Below are positions 12,291 to 27,200 of a DNA stretch of 64,000 nucleotides, in pieces (positions within the stretch are counted from its first letter, which is position 1; every line of letters starts with the position of its first letter). The notes under the pieces are model-generated. The model was not told where the DNA came from. It did not search any database and saw only the letters and a list, made by a program, of their open reading frames with translations. A program made the position numbers and the translations under genes. This DNA is from Glandiceps talaboti (lineage: Eukaryota; Hemichordata; Enteropneusta; Spengelidae): positions 12,258,746 through 12,322,745 of the forward strand of contig NC_135555.1 in NCBI RefSeq assembly GCF_964340395.1. The letters are read 5' to 3'.

Positions 12291-15119
12291 ACACACGTAC
12301 TGTATTTCTGAGCTGTTAAACCATGGAGTATGTTCCTGTGGATAGTTGGTAACTTAAATTTCAAAGGAAAGGTCAATATGTACTAGTTATAAACTAGTAC
12401 ATACATAACAACCATGACAATCATACAACATGCCTTTGCAGAGTTTTACTGTGCAGACATTTCGCGCCTCTATCGGTGCAATAGTAAGGATTATTTGTTG
12501 GTGCACTTACCTCCAGTGGGGAGTTGTTACACCATTTGAAGAGGGCAACGGGTATTGTCGATGCATATATAACTCCAGTAGGGAGTTGTTCATCTATGTT
12601 ACCTACAACTGGGCAGCAAAAAAAATGAAATCCTCCTCACAACAATTATAACCACCTCGTATGTGAAGAAGAACTGAACAAAATATCATATTTCTATTGA
12701 ATAAGTACACAATTGTGAATATGAGTTATAGAAATTGAAAATGACATCATGCCATGATGCCAGTCAGACAAAGGGAAGTAGTGGAAAAACTGAGAAATCA
12801 CAGCCACCAAACCTCTATACGGTCCCTAATAAACCTGATACTAAATAGTGATACGCAAAACCTAACCGTTATAGTAGCTAAAACGTATACCACAACATTT
12901 CCTTATTCAAAAAAACTTTCACTTCTTGAAGTCAGACAGACAACCAGAAGTATTGTGATGCTAAGGACTTCCAGCTGATAAAAAACAGTGGACCAAGCTA
13001 CTATGTAGCTTTGTAGTTCCACTTTTTGGAGACGGGCAAGAAACTGACTCTAAAACCATGAGAGTGGGTGGATGATGTTATAATGGAGGAGATAAGGTTA
13101 CACTTCTCAGTTGACTATGATCACAATATGACTTTAAAACTTAAAAACAAGCAGATATCCTTTCAAATTAGTCAATTTTTTTCTGAAAGCGTGAACAAAC
13201 ACACTAATAGTATAAGTGTGAGTATTGTATAGTCTGATAATGAAATGAATTGAAACCTTGGATTTTTTTGCGACCTTTCAGTTTTTTGACCATTATGCTC
13301 TCTTTTGAAAGTGTAATATAATTATGCAGATAAAAATGCACTTTTATTTCACAACTTCTCTGCATTTTACTGTAAAGAAGTACAGTTTGTGAATTTAAAA
13401 TGAGGTACATGTAGAGTTTATAAGTTGACCAACATGGCTTCTCATATACAATATGCACGTATTGTGAGAAGAAATTTAATGGACCGAAGTATTTCAAGAT
13501 CAGAGAATGTGGAGTCCTGTTGTTCTCAACAACTGGTCACGGAAAGAGTTCTTTTTGCATACTTCTAAAGTTTGATGTCCAACAGCCTTGGAAATCAAGT
13601 GAATTCACATACCTAATATCATATTTTCCACAAGAACACTTCGGAGTTGGCTGGGGAAAGAGCCCACCTATTGCGCTACCTGACTGATGTCTTCGAGCCT
13701 CTGTGCAAAATCTCACGGTATATTGTGACAGCAACATATTTAGTTTACTGCTTAAATTTCTAGTTTTCTTCTATCATTTCAGTGACTCCTGATATAACAA
13801 AATACCAGATTTCCTGAAGAGCAAACAACTCCTATGGCCAAATTACAAGCTTCTGAGTCAGCCCGTCTGAGCAGAAACTGTGTACATAATAGGAAATTTG
13901 CATAGTGGAACTCAGTGTAGACACCCAAAGTAGCAATTCTGAAACTAGCCCTTCTATGTATTCTGCAGGATCCAGCTCCTGTGATTTATCTTCAAACCAA
14001 CGCAGTACACTCAAGTTTGAGAATTTTTATTGCATTTTGAACTTTCCTTCGATAAATTAATGATAATTAAAATGAAATCATGGATGATCTCAATGACAGG
14101 TTGAACTTGGATATGATGTGAGCTGTCAAATTTCCCTGGACATAAAAGTAATTTGGTTTCTTTTGGCATATTTCTACTTCTACTTATGATTAAAAATTAG
14201 GGGGGGGGGAGGGGGAGGGGGCAGTTGTGGTGAAGGGAAGAGTCTTTCAAAGCATATCGCTTCTAAATCAAGGAATATCTTCTGAGGTCACAGAAATATC
14301 CCTCAAAATGTTGCTCACAAAGTCATAGAAATCTCGTCTGTCTGTTCATGGCTCTTTTAAAGTTATACAACACATTGAAACTTGCAGAGAAACTCAACTC
14401 TACCCACAACCTTTGAAAGTCTCACTCTTAAATCCACCTGAGTTCACTATTATGCACCCAATCATTACATGCATTTCTCGCGACATGTAGACCTTTCCTT
14501 CTGGCCCTAAATTCTACTAAAATGTGACTGTTGATACAGTTACCCAATTTTGATTCTGTAATTCTGTCTGCTGCTGACTTGGGGCTATCTCCTGATGTTG
14601 CCTTCCCTTGAACTTTGCCTGTCACAGACAGATCAGACATAGAACCATACATATAGTGTATGGTGGTATCCAATTGAGCGAGGTCACTGTCCCCTACCAG
14701 CCCAAAACATATCAGATGGTATCTAAAATTGGCCATTTGATACATCTGTGTCCTTCTGAACTCATATACTTAATGCTTTTCATGAGCAATTTAAAAAAAA
14801 AATTGAATTGTCTTCATGTGTTTTCTTAATTGTCATGAATCTTTCTGAATGTGCTGAGTGTTAATTTTTATGTATGTCACGTCATTTCTGTGCCCTCACA
14901 TGGGATGAATAAAATATCTGAATTAAACAGACAAGTAGGGTTTCGAGCTGTGTTATTATTTATGGATATATGAGTACTTGGGCTCTGTTAGGTTCGTGGT
15001 AATTTTACTCAATGTTCGAGGTACTTGTAACAGTATTGGTCCAAGCTCGTACATGTGTGTTGCACCTTATATGGTCGTATCATATTTAATTCATTTTAAT
15101 ATCTTTCTGTATATGGCAT

Positions 15120-15610
15120 AAAGGTCATTGAACCAGACTCTAAATTCTAGATTTTTTTGTTGCACTTTTCAAAAATCTGGAATGTAATACCAAGGAGTCT
15201 TGTAGATATAAACACCGTGTGAACATACAGTGTGGGTTAGAAGACTAAATTATAAATTTGCTACCCCCTTTTTCAAAAATTTATAATATCACATGTAGTC
15301 ACACCCAGGAGTCTTATAAAATGTAAACACAGTGTGAAAATACCATACAGTATGGTTTAGAATTCAAATTTAGAAGACAAAATTCTAGGTTTTCCCCCTA
15401 TTTTTAAATGTGCAATATCAAAATCATATTCATATTAAGGGGTACTTATAAATGTACACACAGTGTGACTTTCAAGACTATTCAAAGTATAGATTTTTCC
15501 AACTTTTCAAAAATTTGCAATATAAGAGTCACACCAGGAGTACTTGGTAATATAATTCTGTAAACGCTATGTGAACATACCATAAAGTGTTATCTGAAGA
15601 CTATATCATA
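15120..15610. repeat. Degenerate tandem repeat, units of about 115-125 bp
   Basis: Four diverged units share tttttcaaaaatttgcaata, caccaggagtcttata, gtaaacacagtgtgaaca and agaagactaaa in the same order. The unit sequence is unrelated to the array at 11,870. Confidence 0.75.
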
Positions 15611-15784
15611 ACATTTGTATGACACTACAACATTTGTAATCACTCACTTGTTTAGTAATGTAATCAAAGCAGCTAAGTGTCAACACTGACAAATATTTTC
15701 AGTCTTCAGAGCTGTATAATACTAGAGTGATCTAATTTGTAGGTTCATTTTCAGCATTTCGATAATGCCAGTAATTATTGAAAA

Positions 15785-15791
15785 TCAATCC

Positions 15792-15824
<33 letters not shown>

Positions 15825-15838
15825 CCAACCAACCACCT

Positions 15839-15870
<32 letters not shown>

Positions 15871-16000
15871 CTCCAATCAATCAATCAATCATTCAATCAA
15901 TCAATCAATCACTCCAATCAATCAATCAATCATTCATTCAATCAATCAATCAATCAATCACTCCAATCAATCAATCATTCAATCAATCAATTAACCAACC
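15785..16000. repeat. (AATC)n repeat with higher-order period
   Basis: The aatc array is interrupted regularly by ctcc and att, giving a longer secondary period. Asn-Gln-Ser reading frames here are artefacts. Confidence 0.95.
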
Positions 16001-17762
16001 TAGCATTACAAAAGGACTAACAACAACTGTATTTGGGTAGTGATAACAGACAGCATTCCTCTCCTGTTTCACTTTAAAGGGGCATAAACCAGGTCTGAAC
16101 ATTTTTGTGATTTTTGTTTCATAACAACAATTGCAAATGTTATCATACTTCTGAAAAATGTCTAATCATCACTAGTAACCCTTAGATCAGTAGTATTGTG
16201 GTTAGGCAAACCAACTGAATGATTTAATGACATAGTTTTGGGGTATACCCAAATATTAAGGTTGACAACTGAATCAGAAGGAAAGTACACATTTGTAAAC
16301 TTATCAACTTTACATGTAGATTTTATACTCATTTAAACTTAAAGACAGAAATTAACATCAGTTTGATTGACTGATTATTTATTTCCCAGGGTAGATAAAA
16401 ACAGTGTCTCAAGTTGGCTGATGACTAGTCTAGAGGCTATCCGTGACTTCAAATCTTGTCACTGATCTTGAGATTCACAGCTATGGATAGCCACTGCAAT
16501 ATACTAGCTGATGGCAATCCCTTTGAAAGTTATCATACACAATGATATCGGATGATTGAACAGTAAGGGAAGTAAGAGTAGAAGGATACACCACGTCATC
16601 ATGTTGTCATTCCAAGTAAATAAGTGCTTAATAGATGCAAAGGTAGTAAACATAAAACCACACTTCATTGTCTAGTAATGAACTTTAATGAGATATCTGT
16701 TTTCAAATAGGCTTCTAATTTGGACATTGTAACTTAATTCTTATGATGAAATAAAACACGAATAAGTACCAAACAATTGGTAATGTTTACACACGATAAC
16801 ACGCAGATGTCATTGTGGTTTGAGGAATATATTTGGAATGACTGTACATCTAATTCAAGTTATAAGCTGTACTTTTAAGGGGTCTGGAGTTTTGCCAGTT
16901 ATTCATCACGTTTTTATGGTGAAGGACGTGATTTTTTTAGTGACGAGATAAGTACTTTGCCGCCGGGAGTTAGTCTTACGTTATAGTAAATAACAAGGAT
17001 ACAAAATTTTGGAAGTTTGCCAGTTATACATCATGTATGTTTCATCAGGAGGCTACAGATCACTTAATTAATTTTGTCTGCAAAGCTACAACAGTGTACT
17101 TGAGTACTGTGAAAGTGCTTAGTGCATGACCTAGCTGACTGTAAGTCAGGATTGCGTGTGGCATGAGTCATTAAGACCCCAGTCGAAAACAAATCACCAT
17201 CTACATGGGTACACGTGTCTAGGTCAGACGTGTGACCCCATTTGACCAAGACACGCCCGAGAACGCCAAAGAATAGAGTCTATATTTGGCTTTGTTTAGA
17301 TGCAGCCTAGAGGAGAATAATTGACTCAAGGCCATGACATCATCGCTTACTTTAGATCTCTTTAAGCTGGATTTTTTTTTATGATTTTCATATGTTTGTG
17401 TTTTGTACCACCCCTGGCCAAATTTTAAAGCCAGCGATGTACAGACTAGGTTAATGTACACAGCTAATGCTGGTAAGCTGTGAGTCTTAATACCACTATC
17501 AAAATCAACAAGTTAATACTTAGTTTCTGATTCATAAGGACATTGCAGAGATTTATTTCACAAAACCTGTTTCTGTTTTTCCAACTGGCACACAAGTGTG
17601 TGTATATATACATTGCAGAGTAACATTGCAAGTCAAAATAACTGTAAAACTGAACTTTGAAAGAAAATACATTACAGCTTAAAACAAAACTTTGGAATGC
17701 AACTGAAAACTTTATGTGTGCTGTTTAACAGGAAAGCTAACAATGAGTAAGCATAAACTTAC

Positions 17763-18180
17763 CAGTGTACAAGGACAACACCACCATCAATTCTTGCTTC
17801 GTGTATAAACTCAATGCAACGCCGAAAATGCTGTGATCTGTCAAATACAGAAATGTTTATATCAATTCATCTATGTTGATAAAATATAGATTTTATCAAA
17901 GCAAACTTTTGTTCAAAATACACAATTGTTACTTGAAATGTTCAACTGCTCACGTAAATAGTAAATATGTTATTGCATCTACTGATGATTTACCATTTCT
18001 TTAAATGTCGTCACATAAACTCCAGGGACAGAGAATTCCTGTCTCTGTCTGTCTGTCTCTTTTTTTCTTTCTTTCAAGGATAACCAAAGGGACAAGTCCT
18101 AATTACAGGTTCCACAACAAATAGTAACACACACATACACATACACATATACATACATACAGTGACAAACACCCATGCAT

Positions 18181-18257
<77 letters not shown>

Positions 18258-21200
18258 TACAACAATGGACAGAAAGCTATACAATTAACAAATAAATAAA
18301 GAATCAAGGCTGCAAGTGAAACATTGCAATTCATCATTTTACATCTCATGTACAATTTGTTACTGCTAGGAGGGCTGAACTGTAAATCTTTCCGCAGTGT
18401 CTAACATGTTAATTTGCAGATAAGCCACATGACATCATTGATTGCACAACTTTAAAACTAAATAACCCGAGAGTGAAATTTTTTTCATTTCTTTTTTTTT
18501 TGCGAGTAGAAGAAACATTTTATTTTATATTTGCAAACTTGAAAGTATAGCTAGTTTATACATATAAATCAACAGTTTTACACTTACAAATTTTGATGTG
18601 GATTGTCTGCAGCACTTATGCATAGGTATTTCAAATCCTGCAAGAAAATAATTAAAGTAACATCATAGCAACATAATATCCTTGTGAACACCCAACCCCT
18701 GTTTTTTAGACAAGTTAGCACATGACATTTCTGGGTATTTACGGCTACTGAATTAATTTAGGATTTTATAATGATAAATGCTGATTTTATAAATGATTTT
18801 ACTCTGGTGAAAATACTTGCATAAAAGCTTGCATAAACTATTCTGGAGTGATGCATGCATAATTTATAGCACTGTACATGTCTTCTGGTGTTGTTAGCAT
18901 ACTTGACGGCATGATATGCAACGTTTTCACCCTATACTTGGAGGAACATATATAGCAGCTTATCAATTTCACAGTGGTAGAAATTAGTTCACTATTATAT
19001 ATTTCTCTCATAAATAATGTTCTACTTTTGTTGTTAATTTTCCTGGAAAAGGCTGAGGGCACTTTCACAAGTATTTCTTATTCCATTGCCACTTTTTTGC
19101 CATGTCAGTACTTGTCTCTTTCCAATGCACTTTTTTCTGAGTGAAATTGAACTTTCTCACAATCACACACCAATATGTTGTCTGACAAAGCAACCCTGGA
19201 TGGAGCTGAACATTGCACTCTTCCAGCATATGAGGGCGCTATACATTATGCATTTTAGAAACTACCTTTGGGGGTGCCATTGACCTTACATGTCCAATAT
19301 ATAGAGGTCAATATATTTATATTTTCAAGAAGCCCTCTTGGCAGTGACACCACCATGCTATGTGAGTCATTTTTGTGAACTTTCTTTCCTGAGCTAGCAC
19401 ACATCATCAAACCAGTAAATTTACATCAAATGGCCAACGAAAAATCAGAATTACAAATTTATGCACAAATATAAGTGAAATTATGGTATGTGCAAAGGTA
19501 CCAAAAGAGAACAGTTGCAATTGGTTATGATCATGCAGTGGATGAAAGATATTTGGCTGTGGCTGAGAACATTAGCTACGGGGTAAAAATAATATAATCC
19601 AAGGTTTTTAGGGCACCAGCCTCCTCTGATGGTAGGTTTGTTGTTCATATCAGGCATGTTATCAGTCTGCATAATCCGACATATCATGTCATGCCTATCA
19701 GCCAGAGCCCACAAAACAAAGAGAGGACCAGTTAGGACTGAACAACGCAGTGTATCTTACAAGTTACAGTCTAACATGTTATATCATGCTGATACAAATA
19801 TCATTTTAATCCTTGGTGAAATAACAATATTCATAAGTAAGGAAATCCAGACTTCTAACTGATTTCTAGATATCGTATTACTTGTTGACTTAATCTAGAT
19901 AGGCCCCTTATATGTGGTAGTTTTTATGTAGCTGGAAAGATCTAGTAGTTTTTGTGTAGCCCGAAAGATCTAGTCGTTGTTTCTGCTTTGGTATTATGCT
20001 CACTTATGGACCTTCCAGACTACTGGACTGTCACTTCACTTTTGGGCGATAAACCAAACTGACTTCGCTACGTCTTCAGGGTTACCCTATTAACTTCTAC
20101 GTTTCTTATGGTAACACTTTAACATTCATGGATTGTCGGTCGGTTAGTTTAAATTCATAATTGTGTACACTGAACATTCTGCATGCTATAGAAATGACAA
20201 TTTAAAGTCAGAAGGATACTTTTGAACCTTTGTTTTGTTAAAGGTCCTAAATTTCAGTGATAATAGATAATTTTCACACTTGTGGTTTCACCATTTTACC
20301 AGCACTGACTTTAAAATTGAACTGGCCATAGAGGACATAATTTTTAAATTATTTTGTTGGATCAAACTCTCGCTTATTGGATATATGTATATGTGTTGTT
20401 CTTTGGGGTGGGGTTTTTCAACCTTTGATCTAAAATGGATACTGTATTTTTAGAGATAACTGTTTGGTCTAAAATGAGGTCTTGGAAGGAACTACACAAT
20501 AAATTCTTGACTAGTTTGAAATTTCTGGGAATTTCCATCGGAATTTCCTCCAGGTAATTCGCTGATTGACATTTTCATATCGGTGATTATGTATTTTTAT
20601 CTACAATGGGGTCTTCTAAAACTTTGAATGGTTAAAATGGGGTATTGGTTTTTTGGTCAAAATGGGCCTAAAATGGGGTCTGGGGTTGACAGCATTGGCA
20701 ACACACCCCTACCAGACCTGGCCAGTACCCCTTCCCCCCAGGAAGATGTGTCTATGAAATATCATTTCATGCACCTTCGTCTCATTTACCATAGTATACT
20801 TACTGGTATTAGGGGTTTGGCATGGTCATGAACGGATAAAACGTGGGTTATCTTGTTAGCTTCCAGTTGTTCTTTGTCTTTACTGTCTGCAATAGAGAAG
20901 AAGACAACAATAACTGACAACATAGTTAAGTGGAGTCATGATGATGACTGAATGATGTCATGATGGTCAGTTTACTAAAATGGCTGTCTTGAAATTAGCA
21001 TATGTTGCAGGTTCCATCCTCATAGTCACCATGCCAATTGTTTCTGAATGGCTAAAGTCCTTAAAAAGCAAGAATTATGATTGTACAACTCAGGCTGGCT
21101 CCATGTCCACACTGAGCTAGCAAATCTGAAAGGCATTATTTGGCTGTACAGTATGATTACAAATGATTTTGCTTAAAAAAAAAAATTGTGTCTGGTCTAA

Positions 21201-24200
21201 AATGGTGTGATGACACATTTTTTTTTTAATTCTCAACAAACCTGTCACCCAGTCTACTATTTATGGCAGTTACTGTTCTTTTTTATTTAATACTTTAGAG
21301 CAAGTGTGTATGTGGGGCAGATGTCATTGCTTGTTCAGAATTGGCTCTGCAGTTGTCTTCACTGAAGTAGGGAGGGTTATTTTTGTGTTTCCCAACAGAT
21401 CTGCAGACTGCATGGGCTGGACAAACACAAAACAAAAGACTAACGTGGGGGTATTGAAGTGATGCACATGCTGACCAGAAACAATTATCTTTTTTTTTTG
21501 GCCAAATAACATCAATTTTCTGTGCATATCTATTCCTTAGTTGTAATAACCAATTCAATTAACAGGTGCAATTTAGTGTTAACTGGAACTCTTTGCTGGC
21601 CAAGCTGAATAATGTGAGCATGCACTTATAAAAGAGCAGGCAAGTGTTGCCTTTGGAACTTGAGTTACCTCTCATATGTACGTATTACCTTGTTATAGGA
21701 ATGTTTTTAATAACTGGCTTTTCACTCGAAGCAAAAATAAGATATACATTTGTAGTCCATTATAGGATATATTTAATTAAACAAATAATTTTCTGTATAC
21801 TTTATTACTTTTGTTTACTACAGACCACTTGTTTGATCTGTTCATAGAAGTAGAATGGCATGATTCTACCTCCATGACCTTTTCAAATAATTAGGTGACA
21901 GTATTGTGGGTCAACAGACAAATAATTACATACAGGACTATAAATTATGTATGTACCATTATCAAATTGTTGAACTTTAACAAACATGTCATGCTTAGGC
22001 CTAACAAAAAAATTTGTGTTGTTCCGATTATGCTCAATTTTAGAATAGGTGGGGTACGTAGATTTTTTATTTGATATATTTTTCATATGTGAGTGTCCAG
22101 TTCAGGTAGTTAAGTTTTCCATTGTTTTCCATATGGTTTCTGTGTTATTGGTTTCTTCTTATCAGATGTACAGCCATTACAGATTGAAGGAACAGTTTTT
22201 TTATGTCAGTTTCTGCATCCACTATATCTTGCAAGACTTAACACAATATTCATGATTTCATTACTTTTTTTCTTGAATACGTAAAAAAAAGCTTAGGGTC
22301 GGGGCATGAAAAACTAGGTGGGGTTGGGTAACCGGACCCAAACAATTTTTTTTTAGGCCTTAGCTATATATATGCTGGTTAATACTAATAATAGCATGTA
22401 CAAGACTGACAGTTTGCAGTTGAAAGCTCTAAGCTTATCAAATATGTTGTGTGTATTTGTCACAATTTCAGTACTAAATAACATAATCATTTTACAAAAA
22501 TATCTAAAAAAAAAATAAGTTTAGAATACTAAATTGTTTGGAAAATAAATATGTTGATCTTTTTTACAAGTAATTAGAATTGGATGTCTTCAAATCTCGT
22601 CATAATGTCTGCCTGCAAATCATCCTTAAATCTGAAAATTTTGAAAATTTTAATCTTTTCATCTTGAAATCATTTTACTTTCATACATGTACCTCACACA
22701 AGCAAAGTTGAACACTTTCAAATAAAAAATAATTTGGAATTCAAACCCTGGTCATTCTACATCATGATGAGCATCTATGAGTCAAAATGTTCAAAACAAC
22801 CATTCTTTTTCCCCTGGATTTTAATAATTATATGCTTGTAGAGGTATATAGTTTACATTATTCCCCACTATTCTTCTTCATTCAGCTGGAAAATACTTGT
22901 ACCCTAAGGGTTTTGTCACTACTAGTCTATTGACTCATAGTGATAAAGCCCCTTAGGTCACTCAAGTTTTCCTTGGCTGAACAAAGACAAATTTTCACAT
23001 CTATTAAAGAAAACTTTTTTTTTTAAATTTGATATATTTTTGAAAATATAAAAATACTAAAATTTTAATTGTTTTCAAAGTACTTACTTTGTAAAAAAGC
23101 TACCAGTACTTATTGATGAACATATTCAATTTTTATATGATTTTGTTAGTGTGGAATGGAATCTATGATTTTTTTCTAATAATTTCAAAGCTGACTTCTG
23201 ACCCCAATTTTCCCTCTCATAAAAAGAAATGTAAAATAGTACAGGTATTTGGATCATATTTGCTACTGTGTACATTTACTATGTGATAATTTTGTGCATT
23301 GTTTACACACTGTTTGGATCATGGAATTATCAATATTGACTTAGTTATTCATGCTGATAACGTGAGTAAATACAGAGAAATTTAACAAACAGGAAAACAC
23401 AAATCAAAACATGTTTATTTATTTTACACGTTTATTAGGATAAGCTGTTGTTAATTTTCAATGTCATTTTGTCAAGGCTACGTATTCCTTCACAATTTTC
23501 AAAAAAATTGCCTTCAATGTATTGATCGGTTGTTTGTCAGACAAAGGTATTCATAAGAAAAACAACAATGATAACTTGTAATTCTACATAAATTAAGAGA
23601 AATATCACTATGTTTTGTTTCATATTTCAAATTAGGATAGTCTTGTGTGTCATTAGTATTGTGAAAATTGATCCTCAAGAGTACAGAAATATTCAGATTG
23701 TTAATTACGTACTGATGGTCCAAGCAATTATGGTAATTTTACACTATAATTGGAACCAATAAAAGTGAATATTGATTGTTTTTCATTTAATCACAGACCA
23801 CAAAGCACTGTCATGTGACTACCCTGAGATGGGGACACAGAGTGCAAAATGAATGGTAGTTCCACATCCATAAGTACCAAAAACTACCAATTCATGCCAT
23901 GGGGCTACCATAATTTGCAGGCTACCACTGGTTGTGTGACAGTAATCTTTACAGCCTGGGGTATGAATTTTGCAGACCGAGGTTTTATGGTGAAAGGGCC
24001 TGATTTTAGAAGGTGTTATCATACATTCTTTGTAGTGGCAGAGAAGCCTAATGTAACCCCATGGGCCCTATAAATTGATAAATTGATAGCAAAACAATAT
24101 TTTATGCTCAAAAACGTACATTGTGAAAAAATTATTTCCGAATCACTAAGCCAGTAGATATTGATGAGTGTGCAACTTACCATATTTGCGCAAAGTATGC

Positions 24201-27200
24201 AAGAGCATGATATGGAAAATTATTGCATGGGTTCGATATGCGTACTCCTAATTGAATTACACAGGAAGAGATAGTGGGTATACAATAATGCAGAAGACAA
24301 AAGCTTTACAGATATGAAAGTATTTTGATAACACACATATTTCAAATGGTGTTCAGTTTTCGGTTCAGGAATGTATGCGACTACTGGTCACAACCTTGGG
24401 CTTCCAAGTTCGGAAGTGGTAGGCTATGAATGAAACCATTAATTTCAAGTCCTGGGACAACACTTGTTCACAACAATATGATGTATTTGCTATGAAATAG
24501 GCTATAAATTTTATATTTGATTCTGTTGTATATTTTACATCAATAATGATCACCCTCATCTAGTGCAGAGATGTCACTTGGCTGGCTGGCTTGAAATTAT
24601 CTGTCAAGAAGTGTTCCCTCTAAGTTTTCTGAGACTGAGCAACTTAAGGAGAAGGCAAAAAATGGAAAGGGGGACATGGCAGCCACACTTGTGCGACCAC
24701 AATTTTTACCTGTTCTTGGACGCTGAATAAAGAGAAATAAAAAACTTTATGACATCATTTATTTTATTTTTTGTAAATATTTTCTGCAGGAAGCTGCATT
24801 CAGAAAGGTCAATATTTACAGATCACTGAATGATTTCAGTGATTTCAATTCAGATCTGCTTCTCAAAGACATAAGAAGTGCATCACCAAAAGTATCAAAA
24901 TGTTTACAAACAAAAGTTTCACTTGCATCAAACTCAATACGGAAGTAAAATCAGTAGCGGAATCTTGCATTGATTATGTTTCATTCTTGATGCTTGGATA
25001 TAAGGTTGCACAAAACATGAAATTTGACTTCGAGAGCAGACAGAGACCGTGCACAAGTAGCGTGTAAATAAGCCTTAGTGGGAACATTGCTGTCAAGCCA
25101 GTATTTCAAGTCAGTAGCAAGTCTGTGGGCTAACCCTAGTCTATCTACTGGCTGTGACTCAGAGATCCTTGTTCTTCTCTATAATAAGAAGAATGAGCAT
25201 GGAATTTTGAAACATCACAGTGTCTACAACATATCTCATAGTCAAGATATACCTGTGTCAACATCAAAGTTTAATATGTTTACACAATCATAATTCAAAT
25301 AAATAGATAAATAAATCAACATGTATTTTGTGAACATTAAATAAATGTTCTAAAGCAAAGGTGCTTACCTTTGAAATTTCCTACATACAGGCCTGGTAAA
25401 ATCTGGGAAGAATAGAAAAATAAAGAGAGATTTGAGCGATTTTCTTCAATAATAAGCCAATCCCTGTTTTCCATAATTCTAAAAAAAAGAGTAGTTTAAT
25501 TTCAGTTTTTTTATGAATATAATTATAGCTGACTAAACTCAACATTCAACTACAACATTTTAGTGATATGGCCTAACAAAAAAAAAGTGTTGTTCTGATT
25601 ACGCTCAATTTTAGAATTGGTGGGGTAGGTAGATTTTTTATTTCATTTCTTAATATTTTTTTTCATATATGAGTGTCTAGTTCAGGTAGTTATGATTTCC
25701 GTTGTTTTCCATATGGTCTCTGCATTATTGGTTTCTTCTCATCAGATGTACAGCCATTACAGATTGGAAGAACAGTTTTATATTGTCTTTTTAAGTTTAT
25801 GTCACTTTCCACATCCACTATTTCTTGCGAGACTTCACAATTTTTACAATTTTATTATTTTTTTCTCGAATACATGTACCTAAAAAAAGTTTAGGGTCAG
25901 CAGTAGAAAACTAGGTGGGGTCGGGTAACTGGAACCAGACAATTTTACTAGGTCTAATGTAAATATGCAAATAATTAAAATATCTATTTTTTTCTACAGG
26001 AATGCTGTAGTTGTTGGTTTAATTGTATCACAACACAAAAGTTTTTTTGTCAATGACCTATTCAATTATTTTTTAACTTGTCTATTATAAAAATTCTGAA
26101 TATAAATAAAGCACAAATCCAGAGTCTATTGTTTCATTGTTTTAAAATGAGACATAAGAGTGCTTGACATATCACACAGAAAGAGACAACTTTCCCTTTT
26201 TTTAATTGTTAAATGCAGTATTAAACTGGAGCAATTTTCTGCTCCATGTTGATTTGGTGTTGGTGTTGTTGTTGTTGTTGTTTGTTTTTAGTTGTTTTTT
26301 TGTTTGTACACCTTGACAACAATTTAAAACTGAAAAGAAAAAATGTTCAGACACGAGTGACACAAAATAAACTGAAAAAAAGAGATAAAATTATGGCAAA
26401 CAAAAACTGTGCTACAAATTACGGTTACCATAATTATCTTCAAATGTGGAACAGTTTGCTAATATTATTATTGTAATTATCTTTAAATATGGAACAGTTA
26501 GCTAAAATTACACAAACAAACAACAAACAAACATAAATCACACACGAAAAACTGTGTTGTCCCTGCCATGAAATACAGTACCAGTCATCAGTACCAGGCG
26601 ATAGTAATACCAGTATGTCAGTTTGTTTGCTTAGCAATCATATTTCTCCAAACCTTATTTTATTAATATTATCAACACTAAATTTTAGTTATTGCACTGT
26701 TGGCGTTATATTTAAGTATATACACAGCCGCTCCGCCGTGACTGAGTGATGATTATAATTTTTCCAAAACAAATATCAAACAGGTGTGTATCGTTTGAAA
26801 AAAGAGATGCGTCGCATTGGGGTAGGACCAACTCGGCCCATTTCCAACTCGTCCCATCGCTAACTCGGCCCACGTGATTGCCAACTCGGCCCATTCACAT
26901 GCCAACTCGGCCCATTTACATGCCAACTCGGCCCACGCACGTCATGACGTGTCATGAATGTTTGTGTCATTTAAAGCCAGGGTCTTGAGTCGATGACGTG
27001 ATAATATCAAATACTAGTAATATTCATATAATCAGAGAAAAAATCCTTTGCTCCAAGCACCGACATCGGTATACTACTATACTACTTGTAAAGACACTAT
27101 GGATTTACATACTAGTACATATACAATGTAGATCGCATGAATTTACTGAAGGACTAAATATCTATAGTCAAGTTGGCAGAGAGTGGGCCGAGTTGGCAGA

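Larger units (their letters stand above)
1..17762. other. Non-coding, repeat-rich left flank
   Basis: Apart from the repeats listed separately I recognise no gene here. Open reading frames in this stretch are short, lack family resemblance, or are translations of simple repeats and transposon arms. The missing 3' exons of the DUSP gene should lie here or further left, so much of this stretch may be one long intron of that gene. Confidence 0.6.

Noticed and set aside
14428-14745. 105-codon minus-strand reading frame
   Set aside because: It does not extend the DUSP gene, shows no recognisable domain, and has no flanking splice pattern that fits.
17219-17461. SLAFSGVSWSN on the minus strand, superficially like the DUSP catalytic loop
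   Set aside because: It lacks the Arg of CX5R, has no matching acceptor in phase with exon 5, and its neighbouring residues do not match the family.
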